Shown here piece after piece: positions 10,637 to 20,279 of a stretch of 64,000 nucleotides of DNA. A model generated the notes under the pieces. That model saw only the letters and a program-made list of their open reading frames with translations, was not told where the DNA came from and made no database searches. Within the stretch, counting starts at the first letter, position 1. The number at the start of each line of letters is the position of its first letter. Position numbers and translations under genes: made by a program. The DNA lies in the NCBI GenBank assembly GCA_905182745.1, contig CAJJCR010000010.1:31724-95723 (forward strand). Direction: 5' to 3'. The DNA is from Bacteroidetes bacterium MED-G20. GTDB taxonomy: Bacteria; Bacteroidota; Bacteroidia; Flavobacteriales_D; Parvicellaceae.

Positions 10637-13600
10637 TTCTAAAGCATCATTTTTAATATTACTTATTTTATCCTGTCTTAATTCTTTTGCTTGGCAAGAT
10701 CCATCTGTAGCTATTACCATCTAATTCTTCATCTTCTTTGCTCTCAAGAGCAGCTAATTGCACACCTGCCAGTGGAAGAAAATTTCTTGAATACAATAAC
10801 GTCTCTGCCTTAATTGAAACTGGTGGTTCTATGTGGCTGGATCGTTCTAGAGGGAAAAACGCTTATGAGGTCCCAAAAGGTTCTGGCAATACGTTGGTTT
10901 ATATTGGTGCTTTATGGATGGGTGGAATGGACGTTAATAATCAACTAAAAATTGCAGCTTTAAGATATAGAATAGGAAATGATTTCTGGGCAGGGCCTCT
11001 TTCTACAAACCCAGGTACTGCCGATATTACAAATGGTAAATTAGACTACGGTCCAGCAGAAATTGATGCTGACGATTGTTCTAAATGGGATCAGTTTTTT
11101 ATAACAAAAAGAAGTGAAATAGAGCTTTTTAATGCTTGGTACGAATGTTCTTCTGATCCAAATTGTGATGCTAATTTTGAATACCCAAATTACCAAATAC
11201 CAGAAAGTATATTAGAATGGGGTAATGCTACCCATGGAAATTTAGCAAAAAATCAAGACTTTTATTTAGCTCCTTACTACGAAAGACCTGAAGGCAATAT
11301 TGGTTATGACCCTATAAACGATGGTGATTATCCATGGTATGATTTATCTGGACAGATAGATTGTAGAACAAGTAGAAGAGTAACTTATATGGAGATTTTA
11401 ATATGTGGTGGATTTTTAACGATAAAGGGAATATTCATACAGAAACTGGTGGAGACCCCATAGGGATGGAGATTAGAGCTCAAGCATTTGCTTTTGCTAC
11501 CAACGATGAAGTTAACTCTATGACATTTTATAATTACGAACTTATTAATAGATCAACCCAAACACTTACTAATACGTATTTTGGTGTTTATTTAGATTCT
11601 GACATAGGCTGTTCATTTGATGATTACGTTGGGTGTGATGTGCAGAGAGGCTTAGGCTATTGTTACAACGGTAATTCTGTTGATGCTATTGGTTGTGGTT
11701 CTTGGACAACTCCTATTGGTCCAAATCCACCTGCTATTGGAGTTGATTTTTTTGAAGGTCCTTATCAAGACAACGACGGAGTTGATAATCCATTGACCCC
11801 TAATATTTCACTTGCATTAAGTCAGGGTGGTATACCTTACAAGGGTTTAGGAGTAGGTTATGGAGATGGTGTTATTGACAATGAAAGATTTGGTATGAGA
11901 AGATTTGTTTATTACGATGGACAACTTCCTCAGAATTCGTTTGGTGATCCTCAAACAGCAATTCAATACTATAACTATATGAGAGGTTTGTGGAGAGATG
12001 GAACCAGATTTGTTTATGGTGCTTCAGGAAATATTTCTAGCACAGGTTCTTTAGTCAATGTATCAACTGACTACTGTTTTCCTGGAGATAGTGATCCTCT
12101 ACATTGGGGAACAGCTGGAGTTGTAACAAACTTTGAGTGGAGTGAGCAATTTCCTGCTCCTGGTATTTCTGCCAACGTTGTTGGTGACAGAAGGTTTGTT
12201 CAGTCAGCTGGTCCGTTTGTTTTAGAGCCAGGCGCTTTAAATAATATCACTTTTGGAGTAGTTTATGGTAGAGCTTTTGATGGGGATCCATTTAGTTCTG
12301 TTTTAGAAGTCCGTAAGGCAGATGATAAGGCCCAGGCTTTGTTTGATAATTGTTTTAGGATTTTGAATGGTCCAGATTCTCCGGAGATGTCTATCCAGGA
12401 GTTGGACAAGGAGTTGATACTGTATTTGAATAAGACAGATAAAGTAGAGTCTTATGAAGAAGTGGATCCTATTATTCTTTCTTACGGTTTTTCTGAAGAA
12501 GAAGCAAAATACCGTTTTCAAGGTTACCAAGTATACCAAGTTAAAGATATAAGTGTTGGTCCATCAGAACTTACAGATCCAAATCAGGCGAGGTTGATAG
12601 CCCAGTGTGATGTTAAGGATGGAGTTGGTCAGTTGGTTAATTTTAATTTTGATGAAGATTTATTAGCGGCAGTACCGACTTCTATGGTAAATGGATCTGA
12701 CGATGGCATACTGCATTCTTTTCAGGTATTGAATGATGCCTTTGCCCAGGGAGATGTTAGGTTAATAAATCATAAGAAATATTATTTCATGGTTCTTTCC
12801 TATGGTTATAATAATTACCAGCCTTATGATCCTTCCAATAGTGCTTTAGGTGGTCAGCAGTTGCCCTATAAGGCAGGAAGAAAGACGGTTAGTGGAGGAG
12901 CGATTACGTCTTATGTTGGTATTCCTCATATACCTACTTCGGAGGCTGGCGGAACGATACAATTGGCAGCATATGGAAGTGGTCCACAGATTACAAGGGT
13001 AGAGGGTAGAGGCAATGGCTATAATTTGGTAGAGTTAACGCCTGAGAGTGAATCAGATATAGTATCTAATGTTTATCCAAAACGAGTTACTTATAAGAAC
13101 GGGAAAGGTCCTGTTTCGGTTAAGATAATAGACCCGTTGAATGTACAAAAAGGAGATTATCAGCTTTGGGTAAATCCTCAGGACACAGTAGATTTAGATG
13201 AATCGTACTGGATGTTGGTAAGGAATTATGAAGATCAGAGCGATACTATTATATCTATTCAGAGTATAACTGTTGGTAATGAGCAGTTAATACCTCAGTG
13301 GGGTTTATCAGTAAATATTGAGTACTACAATCCTTACGATGCATCGATAGGTAAGAATTTTCCAGAGTTGTTATTTTCTAGTGTAGAGTTTGCAGATTCT
13401 TCTAAGCAGTGGATTACCGGTGTGCCAGATCAGGATGGATCTTCGCCAAGAAACTGGATACGTTCGGGAACATCTGAGGAGAGTCAAGATTATGCTGCCT
13501 ATTCTAGTAAGTGTGATGATCCTTATATATACAATGATTTTATAGGAGTTGACGATGCAGAGGTGTATGAGAAGGTGATTGAAGGCGTGTGGGCACCATA

Positions 13601-14972
13601 TAGGTTGGTTGCAGCCGGTGATTGTAACCACCAGCCAGTAACTGCAGGTGGTGACTGGGCAGATAATGCATATGAGACACCACAAGTTGCACCGGATGAC
13701 AATGCTCAAATGACATTGGCAACCACAAGGGATCAATCAGATTTAAAGTATTTACCGTCTATAGATGTAGTAATTACGGCAGATAAGAGCAAGTGGACAA
13801 GATGTCCTGTTTTAGAGACTCAGGACAATCCTTCTCTGTCTTGGGACCAGTCTGGACAAGTAAATCAGTCTATGGGTAACAAGTATGGTAATGGTACGTC
13901 TGTAGCAAGGGTATATAAGCAATATCCAAAGTGGAAGCCTTCGGTAGATAAGGAAGGTAATCCATCGACAAGTCCTGGAAGTGTTAGTAATCCTACGGTA
14001 TCGAATGATCCAAATGATCCAAATTATATTTGTGGATATGGTATGGGCTGGTTTCCTGGGTATGCAATAGATGTAACCACTGGTGAGAGGTTGAATATAG
14101 CTTTTGGAGAAGACAGTTGGTTGGGTAACCATGGCGGGAATGATATGATGTTTAACCCATCTGCTTCGGAGCAATTAGGATTTGGAGGGTTTGGAGATTA
14201 TGTTGGAGGAGGAAAGCATTTTATATATGTTTTCAGGAACTCAGCAAAGTACAGTGCAACGGATGATCCTGGTAGTATGGTTGGATATGACCATGGTGCT
14301 TTTTTCATGGACAAGTTTCAGAAGTCAAGTTTCAGGCCAGATATGTTAAAGATATGGAAGTCATGTGCTTGGGTAGGATATCCTATACTGAATGGAGATT
14401 ATAATACGCAGTATTTGGAGGTAGCACCAACAGATCCGAGTTCGTTTATAGCGACAGATGTGCGGGTAAAATTAAGAGTGGCGAGTCAGTACCAGTATAT
14501 GAATACTAAGGATGGTAATGGAGATGGGATAAGAGATAATGGTACGTCTAATCCTTCCAATACTAGTGGTTCAGAAAACAGTTGGAATCCACTGTATGAG
14601 TTTAGTACGGATGATATTGCGGTGACAACCAATAGTGATTCAGCAGCGTTAGAGGCGTGTGATATATTAAATGTGGTGCCTAATCCATATTATGCATATT
14701 CTAATTATGAGTTTGACAAGTTGGACAATGTGGTAAAGATTGTGAATTTGCCGGATGTATGTACCGTGAAGATATATACGGTTAGCGGTACTTTGGTTAG
14801 GTCATATAGTAAGGATAGCCCGGTGACGTCTATAGATTGGGATTTAAAGAATTTTGCAGGTATACCAATAGCAAGTGGAGTTTATTTGATACATATCAAT
14901 GTCCCTGGAGTATGTGAAAAGGTATTGAAATGGTTTGGGGTGATAAGACCTCCAGATTTGGATAGTTTCTAG
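10629..14972 (+). CDS. Large exported T9SS-type surface protein, copy B
   Basis: Paralogue of copy A, ~1447 residues. The ORF track starts it at 10738, but an upstream GTG at 10629 gives a signal peptide (MNNSKASFLILLILSCLNSFA) and a WQDP mature start matching copy A; a one-base shift near 10723 joins it to SNSSSSLLSRAANC. A second shift near 11386 (agtaacttatatgg against agtaaccttgtacgg in copy A) separates ORFs 10738-11463 and 11403-14972; the two shifts cancel in length. The N-terminal ~560 residues are clearly related to but diverged from copy A; from 12312 on they are almost the same. It ends with the same T9SS-like C-terminal domain and the tail VIRPPDLDSF. It starts within the PorV-like gene's end, so translation is probably coupled. 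Confidence 0.84.
12312..14963 (+). repeat. Long direct repeat, copy 2 (3' part of surface protein B)
   Basis: Partner of 6900-9553. It begins at the same codon (CGTAAGGCAGATGA) where the divergent, A-ending-codon 5' part stops, and ends a few bases before the stop codon, where the copies differ (GATAGTTTCTAG against GATCAATTTTAA). The divergent island corresponds to about 12472-12587. The copy lacks the extra G of copy 1, so its reading frame is intact. Confidence 0.9.
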
Positions 14973-14990
14973 AGTAATTTTTTATATTTG
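14957..14990 (+). promoter_or_regulatory. Bacteroidota-type promoter for greA
   Basis: TATATTTG at 14983-14990 fits the -7 consensus TAnnTTTG exactly, and TTTG at 14957-14960 lies 22 bases upstream, close to the usual 19-21 spacing for the -33 element. Predicted transcription start is near 14996, ~50 bases before the greA ATG. The -33 element falls inside the last codons of surface protein B. Confidence 0.5.
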
Positions 14991-15004
14991 TATAAATATT
15001 TATT

Positions 15005-15027
15005 ATCCGCTGATGGCGGATTTCTTT
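15005..15027 (+). terminator. Hairpin with T-rich tail between surface module and greA
   Basis: ATCCGC-TGATG-GCGGAT forms a six-pair stem with a five-base loop, followed by TTCTTTG. It is a plausible intrinsic terminator for the surface-protein operon ending at 14972. It lies downstream of the predicted greA promoter, so it would also sit in the greA 5' leader and could act as an attenuator; see findings. The T tract is short and interrupted. Confidence 0.45.
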
Positions 15028-15044
15028 GTCAAAAAATTCATCCT

Positions 15045-15518
15045 ATGTCAGAAATTAGTTATTACACAGAAGAAGGTTTAAGTAATTTAAAGAAAGAAAT
15101 TAAAAATTTGGAGTCCGTAGAAAGACCTAAAATTTCTCAACAAATAGCAGAAGCTAGAGACAAAGGAGATCTTTCTGAAAATGCCGAATACGATGCTGCT
15201 AAAGAAGCTCAAGGTATGCTTGAAGCTAGAATCTCAAAACTAAAAAATAAATTTGCTAACGCAAGATTAATTGATGATAGCGAAATTGACGATAGTAAGG
15301 TATTTATACTTTCAACAGTAAAAATAAAGAATATTAAGAATTCCATGCAAATGTCTTACACTTTAGTTGCTGAAAATGAAGCAGACATAAGAGCTGGTAA
15401 AATTTCCGTTGATTCTCCTATTGGAAAAGGCTTATTGGGAAAGGAAGTAGGTCAAATTGCAGATATTAGTACACCAGCAGGAATTATGGAATTTGAAATA
15501 GTTTCCATCCAGCGTTGA
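15045..15518 (+). CDS. greA: Transcription elongation factor GreA
   Basis: GreA rescues backtracked RNA polymerase by stimulating cleavage of the 3' RNA end. The 157 residues starting MSEISYYTEEGLSNLKKEIK match the family's usual ~158. The N-terminal coiled coil carries the acidic tip (GDLSENAEYDAAKEAQ) that reaches the polymerase active site, and the C-terminal FKBP-like domain contains SPIGKGLLGKEVGQIADI. The ORF track start at 14988 is too early; it adds a non-family leader that crosses the hairpin, so I use the ATG at 15045. The stop overlaps the HIT gene's ATG (TGATG), indicating coupling. Confidence 0.95.
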   Translation: MSEISYYTEEGLSNLKKEIKNLESVERPKISQQIAEARDKGDLSENAEYDAAKEAQGMLEARISKLKNKFANARLIDDSEIDDSKVFILSTVKIKNIKNSMQMSYTLVAENEADIRAGKISVDSPIGKGLLGKEVGQIADISTPAGIMEFEIVSIQR

Positions 15519-15913
15519 TGGAAGATTCTATTTTCACCAAAATAATTAACGGTGTCATTCCATCTTATAAAATTGCAGAAGATGATAATTTCATAGCCTT
15601 TCTAGATGTTAATCCATTGCAAGAAGGACATACACTGGTAGTTCCAAAAATACAAATTGATTATATCTATGACCTCCCTGATGATATTTTATCAGAGTTG
15701 TTTATTTTCTCTAAAATAGTCGCTAAAAAAATTGAAAATGTAATTAAATGTGAAAGAATTGGAATAGCTGTTGTTGGTTTAGAAGTTCCCCACGCACATC
15801 TTCATTTAATTCCAATTAATGAAATATCTGACATGAATTTTCAAACTCCAAGAAAAATTTTTTCTAAAGTAGATTTTGAAAAAACTACTAATAAAATCTT
15901 AGAGTCTAACTAG
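15518..15913 (+). CDS. HIT-family nucleotide phosphohydrolase/transferase
   Basis: 131 residues with the histidine triad HAHLHL near residue 95 in the context VPHAHLHLIPIN, and the family opening SIFTKIINGVIPSYKIAEDD. HIT proteins of the Hint/HinT branch hydrolyse purine nucleotide phosphoramidates in the cytosol. The Zn-binding Cys pair seen in some members is absent. The start is the ATG that shares its A with the greA stop; the TTG used in the ORF track is one codon earlier. The 3' end overlaps convergent ruvC by 8 bases. Confidence 0.92.
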   Translation: MEDSIFTKIINGVIPSYKIAEDDNFIAFLDVNPLQEGHTLVVPKIQIDYIYDLPDDILSELFIFSKIVAKKIENVIKCERIGIAVVGLEVPHAHLHLIPINEISDMNFQTPRKIFSKVDFEKTTNKILESN

Positions 15914-16457
15914 ATCTTTTAGGATTGTTTTTTAAAAAATCTTTCCACCCAGTATAGTTACTAGTTTTTTCGTGAGTATTCTGAAAATAGTGACAAATAG
16001 CAACAGCAATCCCATCCGTTGCATCAAATTCTTTGGGAAGTGTTTTTAATTTCAAAACTGTTTGAATCATTTTAGCAACTTGATCTTTACTTGAAGCTCC
16101 GTTACCAGTGATGGACTGCTTGACTTTTCTTGGAGAGTATTCTTCAATTGGTAGTCCTTTTACAAGGCTAGCTGCCATAGCGACGCCCTGAGCTCTCCCT
16201 AGTTTAAGCATAGATTGTACATTTTTCCCAAAAAAAGGAGCTTCTACAGCAACTTCATCAGGATGGTATTCTTCAATTAAATGTGTGATGCTCTCAAATA
16301 TTTTTTTTAGCTTCAACTGATGATTCTCAAGTTTAGACATTCTCACAACTCCTGTACTTATCAAAGTCATTTTTTTATTCGTAATGCCTATTAACCCATA
16401 ACCAAGAATATTAGTGCCAGGATCTATACCTAAAATTATTTTATCGAAGTCTTTCAA
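15906..16457 (-). CDS. ruvC: Holliday junction resolvase RuvC
   Basis: Endonuclease that resolves four-way junctions with RuvAB. The 183 residues show the RNase H-like fold: first catalytic Asp in ILGIDPGTNILGYGLI (about residue 12), Glu in EVAVEAPFFGKNVQS, and the C-terminal pair in KEFDATDGIAVAICHYF. YSPRKVKQSITGNGASSKDQV is the family's DNA-contact segment. Full length for the family. No ruvA or ruvB nearby. It converges on the HIT gene with overlapping stops, and its start overlaps the predicted start of the divergent membrane protein by ~44 bases. Confidence 0.95.
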   Translation of the reverse strand: MKDFDKIILGIDPGTNILGYGLIGITNKKMTLISTGVVRMSKLENHQLKLKKIFESITHLIEEYHPDEVAVEAPFFGKNVQSMLKLGRAQGVAMAASLVKGLPIEEYSPRKVKQSITGNGASSKDQVAKMIQTVLKLKTLPKEFDATDGIAVAICHYFQNTHEKTSNYTGWKDFLKNNPKRSS

Positions 16458-17427
16458 GGATTTTTACTTAAGTAGTTCTAAATACTATTCTAAAAATACT
16501 TTTTTTATTTCATTATTGGTTTTTGTTTTTGCAATTGCATACATATTAACAAGTATTGAAAGTCAAAAAAATCTAATATCATTAGTTGCTAAAGATTTTT
16601 CAACTACCATTATACCTTATTTTATATTAATTTTTCTCTTACAGTTTGTAAATTGGACCCTTGAAGCATTGAAGTTTTATTTCCTTTTACCTGATTCTAA
16701 AGATCTATCCTTTAATCAAGTATTAAAATCTGTATATGTTGGAAATCTAACTGCAATTGTTACTCCTAAAAGATTAGGTAATTTTATAGGAAGAAATTGG
16801 ATTCTTAAAGACAAAGCTCAACAGGTGATAATTTCAACTATTTCTGGAAATTTTTATCAGCTTTTCATTACTATAATAATGGCTTTTTGTTCATTTTTAT
16901 ATTTGTATTTTTTTAAAACACAATTTCTTTTAGAACTAAAATATTATTTTTTATTATTAGTTTTTTTTTACTCATTTCTCTTATTTTTTATAGGCTACAC
17001 TATATTTAATAATGATTGGCACCCAATAGTCAATAAATTAAAACTGGTTAAATATTTCAATATCTCTACAGATCATTTAACTAGCATTAGCTCTTTTAAA
17101 AGAATAAAAGTTTTATTTTTTGCAATGTCTAGATATTGGATTTTTATTTTTCAGTATTATCTCCTACTCAAAGGATTTAATATAACTGTAGATTTTTTAG
17201 ATGTAATAATTCTAGTTGGTCTTTTATTTGGAACGGTTACCTTCCTACCATCATTTGCACCAGGAAACCTAGGGACTAGAGAAGCATTGTCCATCTTTAT
17301 TCTTGGAGGAAGTGCTCTTGGAATTAAGTTTGCTTTAGTTTCCTTTTTAGTATGGTCTGTAAATGTTGCATTTTCGGCTTTAATTGGTGCTGGCTTTTTG
17401 TTTACTTCCAAAACCATAAAATGGTAA
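16414..17427 (+). CDS. Flippase-like integral membrane protein (LPG synthase TM-domain family)
   Basis: Up to 337 residues with about eight hydrophobic segments, beginning after TFFISLLVFVFAIAYIL. The segment FLPSFAPGNLGTREALSIFIL matches the conserved motif of the lysylphosphatidylglycerol-synthase TM/UPF0104 family, whose members act as lipid flippases or membrane anchors in envelope biogenesis. No synthase domain is fused, so aminoacyl transfer is not implied. The start is uncertain: ATG 16414 lies inside divergent ruvC, and no later ATG precedes the first TM segment; a non-ATG start near 16460 is possible. The gene overlaps the downstream glycosyltransferase by 7 bases, suggesting a common pathway. 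Confidence 0.75.
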   Translation: MPGSIPKIILSKSFKDFYLSSSKYYSKNTFFISLLVFVFAIAYILTSIESQKNLISLVAKDFSTTIIPYFILIFLLQFVNWTLEALKFYFLLPDSKDLSFNQVLKSVYVGNLTAIVTPKRLGNFIGRNWILKDKAQQVIISTISGNFYQLFITIIMAFCSFLYLYFFKTQFLLELKYYFLLLVFFYSFLLFFIGYTIFNNDWHPIVNKLKLVKYFNISTDHLTSISSFKRIKVLFFAMSRYWIFIFQYYLLLKGFNITVDFLDVIILVGLLFGTVTFLPSFAPGNLGTREALSIFILGGSALGIKFALVSFLVWSVNVAFSALIGAGFLFTSKTIKW

Positions 17428-18515
17428 TTCTTTATTGTCTATTCATATTGTATCTATGTTTAATGTTCATCTCGATAATTGGATTTATAAGAACAACTAA
17501 AGCTTTGAAAAGTGAAGATTCAGATGCTTTTATAACATTAATTATATCCTATAGAAATGAAGAATATAGAATTCAAAATTTGTTAGCTTCTTTAGAGAGT
17601 CAAAAAGATATTTCATCCGTTAGTAAAATAATATTTGTAGACGATCATTCAACAGATTCCACTAGAAAAAATATTAATAATTGGATTTCAAAACAAGACT
17701 TAAATTGTGAATCTCTTTTTTTAGATAAATACCATGGAAAAAAAAGAGCAATTGATTTAGGTGTGCAAAATAGCTCTTCAGAATTTGTAATGATTATGGA
17801 TGCTGATATATCGTTTAAAGATGTTTTTTTTGCTTCAATCAAAAAGAATATAGATTTAAGTCATGATCTATATTTAACTTCAGTGGTTGAAAAAAATGGA
17901 ATTGTATGGTCTAGAATTTTGTCTTATAGTATAAGTGTAATATCCATTGGTATGGCCAATTTAGGAATTCCAACTTTAGCCAATGGCGCAGGTTTAATCT
18001 TTAGAAGAAAATCCTATAATGAATTAATGCCATTCTCCTCTAATTTTAATATTTCATCTGGAGACGACATGTATTTACTTAATAGTTTTTTATCTAATAA
18101 AAAATCTATCAAAACTATATTCAACAGTAATTTATTTATCGAAACACAAGGCTCTAGAGATCTTCAAGATATGGTTGAAAGATCGTTAAGATGGTCGGGG
18201 AAAATGAAAATGAAAGGATTGTTAACTACTAAATTAGTTGGGTTGCTTGTTGTTGTATGTAACCTTTTAATAATTCCACTTACAGCTTTAAGTATTTTTA
18301 AATTTCAGTGGATGTTTTTTTCACTTTTATTATTGAAACTATTGCCTGATTTATTGGTTATAATTATTGGATCTTTTTTTTATAAAGAGAATAAATTATG
18401 GAAATATTCTTTGCCAATGTTTTTATTATATCCGTTGATACTTGTTTTAATAATACTCTTGCAAGCTACAAAGTATAAAGTAAAGTGGAAAGAAAGAGAT
18501 TTATTAAATATTTGA
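17421..18515 (+). CDS. Membrane-anchored family 2 glycosyltransferase
   Basis: 364 residues from the ATG at 17421, just before the upstream stop; the ORF track's extra 23 residues are out of character for the family. One N-terminal TM helix (VILYCLFILYLCLMFISII), then a GT-A domain: LIISYRNEEYRIQNLLASL, the nucleotide-binding Asp in FVDDHSTDSTR, and the DxD-like MDADISF. SSGDDMYLLN and the RSLRWSGKMK segment fit the acceptor/base region (ED and QxxRW-like motif) of processive or polyprenyl-linked GT2 enzymes. Two to three TM helices follow at the C-terminus. It probably adds sugars to a lipid or envelope glycan; donor and acceptor unknown. Confidence 0.85.
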   Translation: MVILYCLFILYLCLMFISIIGFIRTTKALKSEDSDAFITLIISYRNEEYRIQNLLASLESQKDISSVSKIIFVDDHSTDSTRKNINNWISKQDLNCESLFLDKYHGKKRAIDLGVQNSSSEFVMIMDADISFKDVFFASIKKNIDLSHDLYLTSVVEKNGIVWSRILSYSISVISIGMANLGIPTLANGAGLIFRRKSYNELMPFSSNFNISSGDDMYLLNSFLSNKKSIKTIFNSNLFIETQGSRDLQDMVERSLRWSGKMKMKGLLTTKLVGLLVVVCNLLIIPLTALSIFKFQWMFFSLLLLKLLPDLLVIIIGSFFYKENKLWKYSLPMFLLYPLILVLIILLQATKYKVKWKERDLLNI

Positions 18516-18800
18516 ACTTATAGTTTCAATAAATTCTTTCTCTTCAATTACTCCAGATTTTCTCCATTTTATCTCACCTTGCTTAAATAAAATGAAAGTT
18601 GGAATTCCTCTTACTTGAAATTTCCCAGCAACTTTTTCGTTGTTGTCAACATTTATTTTTAGAATTTTAATATCATCTCCAAAATGTTTTTTAATTGATT
18701 TCAATGTTGGATTCATCATTTTACATGGATTGCACCAATCTGCATGAAAATCTACCAATACTGGTTTGTCTCCTTTTATTATTTCTTGAAAAGTAGCCAA
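18504..18800 (-). CDS. Thioredoxin
   Basis: 98 residues of thioredoxin fold with no signal peptide. The active site is WCNPCKM (a CNPC variant of the usual CGPC), and the cis-Pro loop is RGIPTFILF. It acts as a cytosolic dithiol reductase. It starts 8 bases after the MBL-rhodanese gene on the same strand, which suggests a role in reducing persulfides or rhodanese intermediates produced by that enzyme. Its stop overlaps the convergent glycosyltransferase by 12 bases. Confidence 0.92.
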   Translation of the reverse strand: MATFQEIIKGDKPVLVDFHADWCNPCKMMNPTLKSIKKHFGDDIKILKINVDNNEKVAGKFQVRGIPTFILFKQGEIKWRKSGVIEEKEFIETISSNI

Positions 18801-18808
18801 ATCTCTCT

Positions 18809-20201
18809 TTAGTTTTGTAAAATTTCCAACGACGTATTGTTTGAGATAGAACCGAATCCACCTTCAACATCAATTGTATTATCAAATCCGTTTTTCTTTA
18901 AAATAGAACATGCTATCATACTTCTGTAGCCTCCAGCACAATGGATATAATATTTCAAAGATTTATTTAAAGATTTATTATCAGAATCTATTAAAGCAAG
19001 TGGTATATGTTCTGAGTTTTTTAAATATCCATTATTTCTTTCCCCAACTTGTCTAACGTCCAATATATTAATCTTGTCATTTATAGATTTTTCAAACTCT
19101 TTTGCACTCTTAGAATCTATTGTATCGATTGGATTGCTTGAACTCAGCCACGTCTTAAATCCTCCCTTTAAGTAACCAAGACAGTTGTCAAAACCTACTC
19201 TTGATAATCTCATGATTGCTTCTTTTGCTTGACCTTCTTCACAAACCAATAATATTTTCATGTTTATATCCTTTAAAACAGCTCCAACCCAAGGTGCAAA
19301 TCCACCATTCAAGCCAATAAATATTGAGCCAGGAACAAACCCATTTTTAAAAACATTTTGATTTCTTACATCCAGAATTATTGTATTTTCTTTGGAAGAT
19401 AAATTAATAAATTTTTCCAATTCTAGTGTAATTAATCCTCTGTCTAAAACTTTATCAAAATCTAAATAACCCTTTTGGTTTAATTTTACATTTGATGGAA
19501 AATAGGTTGGGGGTTCTGGTAAATTATCTGTCAACTCTCCCACAAAACCTTCTTTTAGAAAACGTTCCATTTAAAGCATAATTTATTTTTTTTTGATTCT
19601 CTTGAGTATCTACGGTTTCCTTCATCATATTTTTACCACATGCAGAACCTGCTCCATGACCTGGATAAACTAATATATCATCAGGAAGTGGTTTTATTCT
19701 ATTGTTTACAGACTCATATAAAATCCCAGCCAATTCTTCTTTAGAAACGCCCATATATCGTTGAGCAACATCTGGAATTCCAACATCTCCTAAAAACAAA
19801 GTATCACCAGTGAAAATACAGTGTTCTTTTCCATTTTCATCTTTTAGAATATAGGATGTACTTTCTAAAGTATGACCAGGTGTATGTATTGCAGTTATGG
19901 TAACTGCTCCAATTTTAAATACCTGATTGTCTTGCGCTATAATTGATTCAAAATTTGGATCTGCTTGTGGTCCATAAACTATTTTTGCACCAGTTTTATT
20001 AGCAAGGGTTAAATGGCCACTTATAAAATCTGCATGAAAATGAGTTTCAAAAACATATTTAATCTTGGAATTGGAATCTTCTGCTAGCTTTAAATAGTTA
20101 GAAATTTCTCTTAATGGATCTATTACAGCAGCTTCACCATTGCTTTCTATAAAATAAGCACCTTGAGACAGACAACTAGTATAAATTTGTTCTACTTTCA
20201 T
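18809..20201 (-). CDS. MBL-fold hydrolase fused to two rhodanese domains (persulfide dioxygenase-like), one frameshift
   Basis: The ORF track gives two ORFs, 19524-20201 and 18809-19570, but together they form the known ~463-residue MBL-rhodanese protein. N-terminal MBL domain: HFHADFISGH, HTPGHTLES, TGDTLF and YPGHGAGSACG, the metal ligands and tail typical of ETHE1/persulfide dioxygenases. First rhodanese domain with LLVCEEGQAKEA, second with YIHCAGGYRSMIA, both keeping the active Cys. At about 19568 the reverse strand reads AATGGAACG; removing one G joins NYALN to ERFLKEGF. Total length is 1 modulo 3, as expected for one inserted base. The likely role is sulfane-sulfur handling with the downstream thioredoxin. 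Confidence 0.85.
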
Positions 20202-20243
20202 ATGGTAAAATTAGTTATACTCTTTTGATTACCCAACAGATTA

Positions 20244-20275
20244 TTGCTTAAATCACTTCTTTAGTATTAAATTTG
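20244..20275 (+). promoter_or_regulatory. Promoter for lgt operon
   Basis: TAAATTTG at 20268-20275 matches TAnnTTTG, with TTG at 20244-20246 after a 21-base spacer. The predicted start lies at or just before the lgt ATG (20280), so the transcript may be leaderless or lgt may begin slightly downstream. Confidence 0.42.
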
Positions 20276-20279
20276 TAAA

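Noticed and set aside
19524-19570. Overlapping separate MBL and rhodanese genes
   Set aside because: The known fused architecture and the removal of one G giving a continuous protein argue for a single gene.
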